From the NCBI GenBank assembly GCA_039654915.1, contig CM077597.1:32648001-32712000 (forward strand): a stretch of 64,000 nt of DNA. The letters are read 5' to 3'. Under the pieces are notes generated by a model, which saw only the letters and a program-made list of their open reading frames with translations, was not told the DNA's origin and searched no databases. The translations under genes and the position numbers were made by a program. This DNA is from Aquilaria yunnanensis. Its lineage: Eukaryota; Streptophyta; Magnoliopsida; Malvales; Thymelaeaceae. Every line of letters begins with the position of its first letter. The first letter of the stretch is position 1. Positions 10,702-20,125 of this stretch are shown piece after piece.

Positions 10702-13181
10702 TGTTACCCACTCCGGGGTAGTCTAGTTGTGCCAAAACTGTGCATTTAGACTCCCATGATTATTAATGTTCTGTAGGCCATCAGAACACTACCCTTAGTG
10801 TGCATACCCAAGTGGCCCTCTTGGGCATTATGTAAATACATGCATATTGGTCCAACCATCACACACATATTCAAATTTCATGCATACCATGGCAGCAAAG
10901 AAGGAAAACACTAGCACAAGTCTTAGTTTTGGCTTCCACACATTAGGCAGTCTTGTTAAGTTCTAGTGGCCAGCTACTGCACCTGTAACTTCAACTAATA
11001 AACTGTATCATTATAACCTCATACCCCCATTTTTTATTTCCTCCATTATGAAGTAGATACTTAGAGCAAACCAAGGAATTTTGTTTTACATCAATAGCCC
11101 ACCTATGGACCAACTTATGAATTTTTTAAGTTGGTTACAAAATTATGACCAAATGAACAGTAACTCAGCCAATTTTGCAATGTCATATCTTTGGGTATAA
11201 TGATCCAAATCCAGAAATTCCAAATTGAAGTTCAACCTCTAGATGTTCTCTAGGCGTGGTCAAAATTTAATACGAAGATTCATTCAACACAGGGAGATAT
11301 TAAACTTAGGTACATGGTCAAAATTCTGGCAACTTTTGGACCATTTTGCCCATACAATATTTCCAAACCATGCAAACACTTCATTCACAAGGGGAAAGCC
11401 CCCCAAGGCTATCCCATACATGTCCAATACACATATTAATTACATTCTCTTGCACCTAGCAACTTTATGTGGTGAAAACAGAATTTACAAGTAAGCAGCC
11501 TATCATTCACACTTAGGCAGCTTTGCACCTCATCACTTACATAGCCAAAACATTACGCAAATGTTCACATATTTGTCTCATCTTACATACACTACATGTA
11601 CATGCATACATGCACTACAATATGGTCTTAACTCAGCTAAATACGCACCCTAGGTTACAGGAGGTCCTGAGACACAATGGACTCCAAAAACAGGATGCTG
11701 GACAGCTGCTGCACAACACAGTAAGTACCACCATTAAAAATACCAAATGTACTCCTAAAATCACCAAAAATTCCAGATCACAACTAGACATATGGAAGTT
11801 CATGTACGTGAAATTTCAGATCAAAATTCAAACCAAAAAGGTTAGTTTGAAGGTGATCTTTCATCTGGACCTGAAATGACAGAATTGAAAGTTTCATTGA
11901 GAAACTTAGTAAGGGTAACACTTGGTTTCTTAAGGTAATGTGATCCTCATTAAAACCTGCATACAAAGACACTAAAACAAAAAAACCACAATGCATATAT
12001 ACAAGATATAGCAACCAAATGCAGCAGCCAAACACAAACAACAAACACATGAAATGTGGCAGCAACATATACCATAGGTTAGTCCATAAACAACATAATA
12101 AACATAACCAAATCACTATGGCAGCCCTCCTCAAGCTAATGCTTGGTCTTAGGAGGATTTTAAAAGTAGTTAGTACTAAATTTGGGCTCTAGAAACCCTC
12201 ATTTCACTTCCATTTTTGTGCACTTGACAATAGGTCACAAAACCTTCAATAAGTGCACTCCCCTCAATAAGCTTGGTTCATCAAGCTCGTGGCTCTCTTC
12301 CAAGCTTAGCCATAGATCCATGGATGTTTGAAAATATAGAAAACAACCCATGAGAGCAAGGGAACCCTTACCAAAGTGGGTAGGCCGAAAATCAAGCTTG
12401 ATCCTTGAAGTATGCAAGAAATAGCTCTAGTTTGCTTCCAATTGCTTCCTTTTGCCTTTAATTTCAATCAATTGTAAGTTTGAAGGTGTGGTGGATATGG
12501 AGGAAGTATGGCTGTGTTCTTGGGCTGGGGGAGGACGAAAATGAGAGTGGGATAAGTGATTTGGCCACTTAAATGGCCTTAAATGAGCTTAAGGGCACCA
12601 AAACACACTTAACAAGCTTAACCTTGCTTTATGTCATTTTCCTTCTCACTGATTATGGTTTCTTTGTCTTAAACTGATTGGTACACATGTGCCCATCATT
12701 TTTGACTAATTATCAAGTCTTGGCTGCCACCCCATGGTGGGATAACTCCACAATTCTACCCTTAGACTTAAGTCAAAAGCTTGAACACCTTAAGGTTTAC
12801 ACTAGGACATTTAGGTCCTTATTGCCTTTATTGTTTCCTTTGCCCAAACTTGTCTTCCATGAGCAATTTGGTCCTCCAATAACACTTTCGTACCATTCAT
12901 ATCCTTCCCATAACTCTCCAAGTCTCTTTCTTGAGAGTTTTGCAATTGAGTACCCGAATTTCCAAAACCTTACAAAAAGGTCCATAGGTTGCTTGAAAAA
13001 CAAGCAATCCTTAAGGCTTTTCTTTGGGGACCAAGTTACCAACTTGGAACATTTTTAAGGAGGTGTTGATCATGCCTTTTACCCCCCCACACTTCAATCA
13101 CTGTGGTGAGAATTACACAATATAATGGTTTTTAGCCATTATGACACAATTGTAATTCTCCCATTTTGTGAGGTGGTAACA
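10702..13181 (-). repeat. solo LTR, L1 family, perfect TSD GACCA
   Basis: On the minus strand the LTR begins TGTTACCACCTC and ends GGGTAACA (2480 bp). It is flanked by identical 5-bp repeats GACCA at 10697-10701 and 13182-13186. The homologous Tat-C aORF has the empty site at about 53142-53160 ('gagtgaccaccaatgcc'), which confirms the boundaries. No internal retrotransposon sequence remains, so it arose by LTR-LTR recombination. The conserved start hairpin lies at 13108-13160. Confidence 0.95.
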
Positions 13182-14011
13182 GACCACCAATGCTACTCTC
13201 CATGAGCTTAGGAAATAGCTTCTGAACGAGGAGCATATTGCTACAGCATTGATTGATTAGTCCTCCGAGGTTGATTTCTTTGGCCTCCAATCCTCTTTAC
13301 TGGAAGTTTATTTCACTGCCTATTTTTGGTGACAGCTGACTCATCCTCTCTATTTCTTTTTTCTTCTGTGCACAGTTCTTCATCATCTCTGGGTACTTCC
13401 CAGACTTCATCATGAAACAAACATAAATCTAGAACAAATGAGGGGCATATTGCTACAACATTGACTAATTACTCCTCCGAGGTTGATTTCTTTGGCCTCT
13501 AATCCTCTTTACTGGAAGTTTATTTCACTGCCTATTTTTGCTGACAGTTTAGTCATCCTCTCTGTTCCATTTTTTTTGTGTGCAGTTCTTCGTCATCTTG
13601 GGTAGTTCCTGGACTTCTTCGTGATACAAATAGAGATTCGGAAGAAAATTGAGGATAGCTTGGAGAAGTCTAAAGGAGCCCCGATATGGCCTTCAAGTTT
13701 GGCGAGCTGAAGTATAAGGCCACTGTTGAGCTTGAGGAACCGAAGAAATAGGTCTGTAAGGAGGTGGAGGCCATTGCTTAAGAAGCCAGCTCTCACATTA
13801 AGGACCTCAGTCGTCAGCTTTCCCTAATGTCCATCAATCATGACATCATCAAGATCAATCACGATGATCTTAACCGGAAGGTAAAGCAATACATAATGGA
13901 TTGGAAAGACCTTCAGAAGGAGCTCCATGAAGAAAAGCTGAGGATCAAGGAACTAAAGCTGGAAAACAAAAGGATGGAGGATGAGCTACAAAAGATCTCC
14001 ATCATCACCAT
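13182..14011 (+). pseudogene. Tat-B aORF, middle exons and coiled coil, with internal duplication
   Basis: After the solo LTR the aORF continues with 'ccaatgctactctccatgag', parallel to Tat-C 53155 on. An intron-like stretch ends in a C/T-rich tract with CACAG before the next exon. At 13827-14011 an open frame encodes a charged helix ('DDLNRKVKQYIMDWKDLQKE') with heptad-like spacing, i.e. the coiled coil found in exon 4 of the Tat-A gene. The C-terminal part resumes after the TRIM at 14364. Stops occur, so this is a pseudogene. Confidence 0.7.
13229..13652. repeat. tandem duplication, two 212-bp copies
   Basis: The block starting 'aggagcatattgctac' at 13229 recurs at 13441 ('aggggcatattgctac') and both copies run 212 bp. 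The Tat-C paralog at about 53200-53410 has one copy, so the duplication happened in Tat-B or its parent. Each copy holds an exon end and an intron with a C/T-rich acceptor. Confidence 0.85.
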
Positions 14012-14358
14012 TGTAACACCCCCATATCCCACATAGGTGAAATTTAGGAAGCCTTATGTGGATATATAGGCTTAAGTTCCAAAACACAAACACCTAGCGC
14101 TTATCTTTTTCACAAAGGATAGCTTATGTGGTGTGGACAGGTGAACCATTGACCGGTTCTGGACTTAGGGTCAATACAGATGGTATCAGAGACAGGTTTG
14201 GTTCAAAGTATCTGGTTGTGTCCACCAGTATGGGATGTGGGAACTTCCTTATACTGAGAGTCCATTCTTAAGTACCTATTGCTTATGCTTTTCCAAAGGA
14301 TAGCCCATGTGCTATGGACAAGTGTTCTGTAGATGGATTCTTGACTTGTGTTGTCACA
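14012..14358. mobile_element. TRIM (terminal-repeat retrotransposon in miniature), TSD ACCAT
   Basis: A 347-bp insert begins TGTAACACCCCC and ends GTTGTCACA, between identical ACCAT repeats at 14007-14011 and 14359-14363. Near its middle is TGGTATCAGAGA, which fits the primer-binding site for initiator-Met tRNA used by many plant retroelements. The two halves are alike: 'cttatctttttcacaaaggatagc' in the first half is matched by 'cttatgcttttccaaaggatagc' in the second. Two short LTRs around a PBS with no coding capacity define a TRIM. Movement would need enzymes from another element. The family is not assigned. Confidence 0.8.
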
Positions 14359-14700
14359 ACCATTTCAGGACTTTGGGTTGGCTTTTGCCTTGCTTGCCAT
14401 CAATTTCTTGAGAGGTACACCAATCTTAACTTTTCTTATCTAAATGCCTTTTAGAGCTCTGAGGAGGAAGCATTGGTGCGGTCCAAAGATGAAGAGCTTG
14501 GTGAGCTCGAAGGCCTTCCTAATGATGAAGGAACCAAGGAGGAGGAGGTGGAGGAGGAAGAGGACAAAGATGAGGAAGAAGAGATTAGAGACACTACGAG
14601 CATCGGCCGTTGCATTCATTGTTCCTTTTATATTATTGTCTTCTTTTTTTCTTATTTCCTGTATGCTACTATTATTCACACCTGCTAGTACTTTGATCAT
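14359..14700 (+). pseudogene. Tat-B aORF, C-terminal end
   Basis: This aligns with the end of the Tat-A gene (19252-19380): 'GFCLACHQF', then 'tatctaaatgcctttt' for the block FLEGLNI in Tat-A. It then diverges into a strongly acidic tail of Glu runs at 14520-14610. The frame shifts at least once, since the acidic part is open from 14473 and the earlier part is in a different frame. Poly-acidic tails are common low-complexity features and carry no functional proof. Confidence 0.62.
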
Positions 14701-15215
14701 AGATCGGCCTTTTTAATGCCAACGGATCCTTATTGGTTACTTTTGCTTCCTCTATTTTCCTTTATGCAACATCTTTTGTCTTTTTCACATTTATTGCCTT
14801 CATACTTTGCCCATTGAGTGTTCGTACTTTGAAGGATTTATCAGTTCATTTACTTGCTTTAGCGGTGCACTGTTATTCGTTCAGCTTTTCTATGTGCCTT
14901 TAAGACTTAGAAGATTTCATAAGACTTTTGCTTATTTCATTGTTCAACTTAGTGGCCAAAGTTTCTATGGGACTTTAGCCCTATTGTACTTATTTTGGAA
15001 ATAGTAAGGACTTTTGCTATTCTCCTAATTTTTCTAAGTGTAAAGACTTATTTCTTGAGTTCATGCATGCTTTTCTAGCGAAAGTTTTTTTTTGTTTGCC
15101 ATATCATTTTTGTACTAATTATTTGCCTTTACAAAATGGTACTTTGGCTAAATTAAGTGAAGTATCTTTTTAGGTAATCTATGTGCAAAGTGTTTTTCTG
15201 CTCTTCTCCAAAGAT
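14701..15215. other. Tat-B spacer between aORF and pol ends, no gene seen
   Basis: This T-rich stretch lies where Tat-A has its convergent intergenic region (19468-20125). I see no open frame of interest and none of the hairpin repeats found in Tat-A. Confidence 0.5.
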
Positions 15216-15492
15216 ATCTTTCAATTTGAAGAATTTTGGCCTGACTTCGATGGTAACCAAATAAGGTCCTTCCCAATTCACCCTCAGTACTAAATGCACC
15301 AGTTTTTTACGTTCGACTTTGGAGGTTTGAAGCTTCTACTTTGATTGTTTTCAGCTTGACCTTTTGATTTGAAAAAGTAGCCATTCTCTGCTGAAATGCC
15401 CTACCTTGAAGTTCAGCCAGCTCTCAATGTTCCTTCGACAAGTCTAGCTTGGCTCCTAGGCCTTATTCCTTACACTTTTTTTTGATGATTTG
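15216..15492 (-). pseudogene. Tat-B integrase, C-terminal part
   Basis: The plus-strand text 'ataaggtccttcccaattca' aligns with 'atagggtccttcccagtttg' in the Tat-A integrase at about 20231-20250, and similarity continues to 15492. On the minus strand this is the C-terminal segment after the catalytic core. The integrase resumes at 27339, because Tat-A is inserted at 15492/27339. Together the two parts match the Tat-A integrase order. Confidence 0.78.
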
Positions 15493-16371
15493 TGATGGCC
15501 AGGGGCCTCATCGTTTATAGTCATGGTGACTGGTGGAGAGACTTCTGGGAGGAAGAATGCCTGATGGAATGGATAGCCCAAATGAGAGTGCGTGAAAGCT
15601 CAGAAACAAAGGGTTAGGAGGCCCCCGGAGTGTTTTTCCGGGGGGGGAGCCTCCGACGCCCAAGTCAGTGGTGGCTGAGAAAAGGCAGAGGAAATAGCAC
15701 AAAGGGCTGAAGAGTCTCGCCTGGTAGTTTTCTCAGAGTGTGGGAGCAGTGTTTGGCCAACCAACCAGCCTCTTGCCAAGTATTAATTCCTGGTATTTAT
15801 AGGAGCCCCTAGCCCGTTCAGATCACGACACGTGTTCGGTCGGATGTTCCCTGAGTTTCTGGGCGTAGGAGACAGATAACTGGTAGCAGGTTGTCCTGAG
15901 CCACGTGCTGAGATGGGCCATGATGTGATTCTGATGGCGTCCGTATGTCAGAGCGCCTATTCAGGCGACTTTATGACGTCTGTGAAAGGACGTGTCAGAG
16001 GCTTCCTTAAATGCTTCCATAAATGCTCCTGCCGTACTCCCGAGGTCCCTGGGTGAGGTCGTCCTCTAGTTCGGACAGAGCCTCTTCGGGAAACAAGCCC
16101 TCAGTTCGGGGGTTCCCAGTTTCAGGGAGTTCTGCCTTCGGGGATATCATGTTCGGCTCGCTATGTATGGTGCCGCTTTTCCGAAGGCGATATGTTCACA
16201 ACCTTGGGGGGCGAGTAGTGTCCTCGGGGTTTCCTGGCGTGCCGGGCTCGGAGCTCTTCGGCTATCTCCCGAGGTGCCTGATCGCACCTTTTCTCGGGTA
16301 GCGCCAGCTTCTTCTGGCCATCATTGTGGCAGGGAGTTCGGCCAGATAGAGGCGACAGCGTTTGGCTATCA
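15493..16371 (-). repeat. Tat-A 3' LTR
   Basis: The minus-strand sense starts TGATAGCC and ends GGCCATCA (879 bp). The TATA box lies on the minus strand at 15794-15801 (TATAAATA), and the GC-rich stem-loop at 15617-15654. The polypurine tract adjoins it at 16372-16386. Confidence 0.95.
15617..15654 (-). other. GC-rich stem-loop in the transcribed part of the Tat LTR
   Basis: In the sense direction, arms GGAGG…CCCCGGA and TCCGGGG…CCTCC enclose a loop AAAACAC, just after the block 'cttgggcgtc'. It lies downstream of the TATA box. Equivalent structures are at 26584-26621, 21546-21584, 48040-48075 and 61867-61903, with covarying stems. Confidence 0.75.
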
Positions 16372-16386
16372 CATGCCCCCCTTTGG
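16372..16386 (-). promoter_or_regulatory. polypurine tract of Tat-A
   Basis: On the minus strand CCAAAGGGGGGCATG directly precedes the 3' LTR start TGATAGCC. It is the expected plus-strand primer. Confidence 0.85.
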
Positions 16387-17056
16387 AAAGCCAAAGTGAA
16401 GACTTCGGTTTTGCATCTCTTTCCGAGGTTGTGTATGGGAGTTTCTTTGGAAGCTTAACCTGTTCCGAGGATGCGCCTTTTGCCCGAAGGTCATGGGCTG
16501 TTCGGCCATAGCCTGTTTCTTGGCGTCCTCGAGGTGGCCTGCTCTTTGTTTCTGCAGGTCTGTTTGGCCAAGCGTGTCAGTCTGAGCGGTGCGTCCCAGT
16601 TTTGTCCCAGTTTCAAGGGACGTTTGGAGGACGTGTCCCCCATTTTCGCGCAGCAGTTGACACGTGGCGTTTTGCCATTGGAGGAGAGTCGCGTCGGTTA
16701 CAGAGGGCGCACCTTTTCAGGTGCAGAGAGCAGTTACAGCGACGGTTCGCCTCCAAAGGGTACTTATGACGATGTTTCGGTTACCCATCTCTGGTTTATA
16801 AATAGCCCACTCCATCAGAAGTTCCTTTTGCTTTCTCTTCTGCTCTTCTCTCTGCTTTGCCCCTGTTCTTGCACTTTCTTGCTTTCTGTGGCGGAGCTAC
16901 CTTAATCAGAGCTTTTTTCCAGCCAGCTTTCACGACGGCGTCCTCAGATTTTGGCAAATCTTTCGGTGGGTTTTTGTTTTTCAGAGCGCTTTGATCCCTG
17001 TGTTCTTTTGAGTTTTTCTCTGGAAACTGTTTTCTTCCATTTTCAAACTCGTTTTT
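16387..17056 (+). promoter_or_regulatory. upstream region and TATA box of the Tat-A antisense gene
   Basis: No pol sequence lies here. A TATA box (TATAAATA) on the plus strand is at 16797-16804, 253 bp before the aORF ATG, followed by a C/T-rich leader. The Tat-C aORF has a TATA-like TATATATA at 48852-48859 in the equivalent place, upstream of its ATG at 49033. I infer that this is an internal promoter serving only the antisense gene. Confidence 0.6.
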
Positions 17057-19467
17057 ATGTCGAAAATGCCCATTCCTGAGAGCTGGCAGCCTCTTTTAGC
17101 CCATCCTTGTTGCACCACCCCTGAAAAGTTAGAGAGGTGGAAGAAAAAATTCTTTCTTCCCTCTTACGCCATTACTAGGCTGCCTCGTTCTAGCCATTAT
17201 GCTTTTTCAAACCACAGTAAGGAGGTTACCGTTTTCCAAGCCCAGCTAAAGGCCGGTCTTTGGTATCCTCCCCCGAAGATGGTGTGCGAGTTCTGCAAAT
17301 TTCATGGCATTGCTGTGAACCAGCTTCCCCCGAACTCGTTCTGCTATTTTAACGCCTACCTCTGCATGTGTGGCGTCTTCGGGATAGAACCCAATTTCAG
17401 AATTTTTATGTAGTATTACAAGCTCTCTGTGGTCCCGAAGGGTGGCTTCTATTTCATGCTACCTCGGGGATCCGGGAGCAAGAAATTCATGTTCACCTTC
17501 GCCACTAAAGATAGCTGGCGGGGGTGGCAACAGAAATTTTTCTTCATGAAGATGGACGAGGCCTGGTAGTACGTTCTGACCAAATGGGCTCAGGGAACAC
17601 TGGATGTGGACGTTGCTGATCTGAGGATGCTGCTGACCCCAGAGTTAGCTCCCTTGTTTGCGGATTTCGACGCCCGCATTCGGGCTGTCTCTGACTGGGA
17701 TCCCGAGGTCGTTCCGCTCGCCCTTTACCCTTTTCCAATCAACTGGAGGTTGATGACCGAAGAGGTCCTTCGGGAGCTAAAGGTGGTAAAAGAGCACGAG
17801 ACTGACCTCGAGATGCCAGCTCCTGCCATCGCCGGGAAGGATTCCTGGTTAGTCAAGCTTCTTAAGGAGGAAATTTCTTTCGAAGCGCTTGCCGAAAGTG
17901 AGTTATCTTCTACTCCTTTACTGTTCTTTCCTCGGACTCACGCTGATGTTTCTCTCCTTTTTCAGAGATGGGCGACACGACTGCCGCCTATTACAAGTCC
18001 CTTTTCACCGGCCAGGTGGAGAAGGGCGATCAGACGAACAAGGCGTCTTTCTGAAGGCGGAAGTCTACTGGCGCGGGACCTTCGAGGAAACGAGCAAAGA
18101 GAGCTGCCCAGGCTCCTTTAGAGGAAAATCCCGAGAAGACTGCCGAGGAGCCTGGGGCAGCCGAGATTCCGGAGTCTGAGGCTACTGCTTCCGAGGTCCC
18201 TTCAACGGACGTCCCTCCTCAGAGTCCTACCGCGTCACAGGCCCTCCTTGATGTAGTGGTAGAAGTACCTTCTGCCGATGAGCGGCGCAAGCGGAAGGGC
18301 AAGGGCATTTCGGCCGAGGACTCCGAGGACGATGCTGTCGAGGTTCCGCCAGGTTTGTTTCCAGACAAAGTGTACTTCCTTTGTTTTTTCTGGATTGGCT
18401 TCTTTGTCTTTAATCTCCTTCTCATTCTTATCACGCAGGGGAGTTGACTATTCCTGGCTGGGTGGCCGATCATGCTCGAAAACGAGCTCTTCGGGATGCC
18501 AAAATCCAGCAAGGGAAGATACCCAAGGAGCCTTTTTGGATGTTTACGGAGGACATGAATATGTACTCCGAGGACGTTCCTCAAATGGCTAAGGAAATTT
18601 CGAAGGGGGTGCTCACCGAGGCCTCCTTCAAGGCTATAGCGGCGGCCCACCCGGGGGATAACACCCTCGCCGCAAAGATCACCGAGCATGCTGCTCAGGT
18701 ATATCCTTCACAGCTCTTTCCCTTCAATTTTTTCCTAAGTGTTTGGCTCTTACTGACCTTGCGTTTATTTTTTGCAGCTGATGGGGTACACCGCCTTTCT
18801 CCAAGTTCGGGTGGCCAGGGAGGTTGCTTTTCGAACTTCGGCCACTCGAACGATGAATGAGACGAGGACTGCACTCGCGGAGTCGGTCGCCAAAAACCAG
18901 CAGCTGAAAGAGGCTGCTGAGAAAGAAGTAGCTGCCCTTCGGGAGGAGTTCCGGAAGGAAAAAGAAGAACTTCAAAAGGGCTCCTCCAGGAAGATCGCTG
19001 ACCTCGGTGACCAAATAAAGGGGATACTCGCCGCCAACGAAGATCTTCTTCAGCACAAGGCTGGTTCTGACAGCCATATAGTGTCGTTGACGTGTGAGAA
19101 TAACGCTCTCCGGGCCGAGGTTGAGTCGTTGAAGAAAGAGCCGAAGGGGGAGGAGCGGGTAAAGGCGCTGGAGGAGGAGGTCGCGGATCTGAAGGACGAG
19201 CTTGACGACCTCGAGCTTGAGAAGAACAAGTCTGATCAGATGAGCAAGGTCGCGTTCCAGGACGGCTTCTGCCTTGCTCGGCACCAGGTTCTCCAGAGGT
19301 TCCCAGATCTGGACCTCTCTTTTCTAGAGGGTCTAAACATTCCTGGGGGACCTCGGTGGAAATGGTCCAAGGTCAAACATCTGAAACTTCCTCCTTCAAT
19401 TCCAGCGCTGAAGGTGGTGGAAAAGGGCGGGCAGACGAGTGGCTCTCGGGACGCCACGAACCCTTAG
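17057..19467 (+). pseudogene. Tat-A antisense gene (aORF): PF04195-like gypsy-type transposon protein, 4 exons, 3 stops
   Basis: The gene lies opposite to gag-pol, downstream of it. Exons are 17057-17897, 17966-18352, 18439-18698 and 18778-19467, with introns of 68, 86 and 79 bp. All introns have GT-AG ends, and reading frames join across them. Exon 1 ('ESWQPLLAHP', 'FYFMLPRGSGSKKFMFTF') resembles the Pfam 'putative gypsy-type transposon' family (PF04195). Exon 2 is Pro/Glu-rich with a basic patch RRKRKGKG. Exon 3 has 'PGWVADHARKRALRDAKI'. Exon 4 is a long coiled coil ending 'SGSRDATNP'. The product would be about 725 residues. In-frame stops at 17411, 17567 and about 18052 break it. Function is unknown; related genes are carried antisense by several Tat-lineage plant elements. 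Gene prediction and family are fairly sure, exon edges moderately so. Confidence 0.8.
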
Positions 19468-19597
19468 CCAATTTTAGGGCCCCTTTTCCTTCCCTTCTAT
19501 TTTGTAATCCTTCTTCGGGCAGTTCTTTATTTTAAAGCAGCTTTGCTCTTAATGAGGATTTTTTGGCTAAGTCTTTTCTTGCAAGTTTCTTCATTTC

Positions 19598-20035
19598 CAT
19601 TGTCCCGAACACGCTCGCTCAAGAGACTTCGGAAAACCTGTGATTAAAGAAACTTTTTTACCTTCCTTTGTCCCGAGTGCGCTTGCTCGTAAGACTTTCT
19701 GGAAGGCCTGAAAAAAATTTGACTAAGTCTTTTTGCAGGCTTTTGCATTTCCAATTTACCTCGAACATGATTGCTCAAGGGACTTCGGAAACCTTCAGTC
19801 AAATTTTTTGTTTTTCCAGTTGTCCCGAGCATGTTTGCTCAAGGGACTTCGGAAAACCTTTCGCGAGATTTTTCACTTCCCATTTTCCCGAGCATGTTCG
19901 CTCAAGGGAGTTCGGAAAATTATCTCTACGCTGGCTATGGCGAGTACTTCTGCGAGATTTTTGTTTTCCATCTTTCCCGAGCGTGATGGCTCAAGGGACT
20001 TCGGAAAGTCATATCTACGCTTTATCATGGCGAGC
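19598..20035. repeat. six imperfect tandem repeats, each with a hairpin core
   Basis: Units start near 19601, 19669, 19757, 19820, 19884 and 19973, so spacing is 63-89 bp. The shared core reads 'tcccgagcatg..tgctcaa' then 'gggacttcggaaa'. In most copies TCCC-G-AGCA and TGCT-CAA-GGGA can pair around a 4-base loop. The array fills the space between the end of the plus-strand aORF (19467) and the end of the minus-strand pol (20126). Tandem repeats in the region after pol are known for Tat-lineage elements. Confidence 0.85.
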
Positions 20036-20125
20036 ACCTTTGCGGAATTCTGTTTTGCATAATTTCTGTACACTTAAGAATTTTTCTCAAGGCCATTATG
20101 TACAACATAACTCCTCCGCTCAACC

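Noticed and set aside
11523..11879. 118-codon plus-strand frame inside the solo L1 LTR
   Set aside because: It lies antisense within an LTR and is not kept in the other L1 copies.
16023..16905. Plus-strand open frames of 78-144 codons over the Tat-A 3' LTR and downstream
   Set aside because: They lie in the LTR and the aORF promoter region, recur in the other LTR copies (26990-27372) and match no protein family I recognise.
18724..19284. 186-codon minus-strand frame opposite exon 4 of the aORF
   Set aside because: It is the complement of the coiled-coil exon, with a biased composition and no family resemblance.
19598..20035. Spaced hairpin repeats looking like a CRISPR array
   Set aside because: Repeat units vary in length and sequence, spacers are similar to each other, and the array lies inside a plant retrotransposon with no cas genes.
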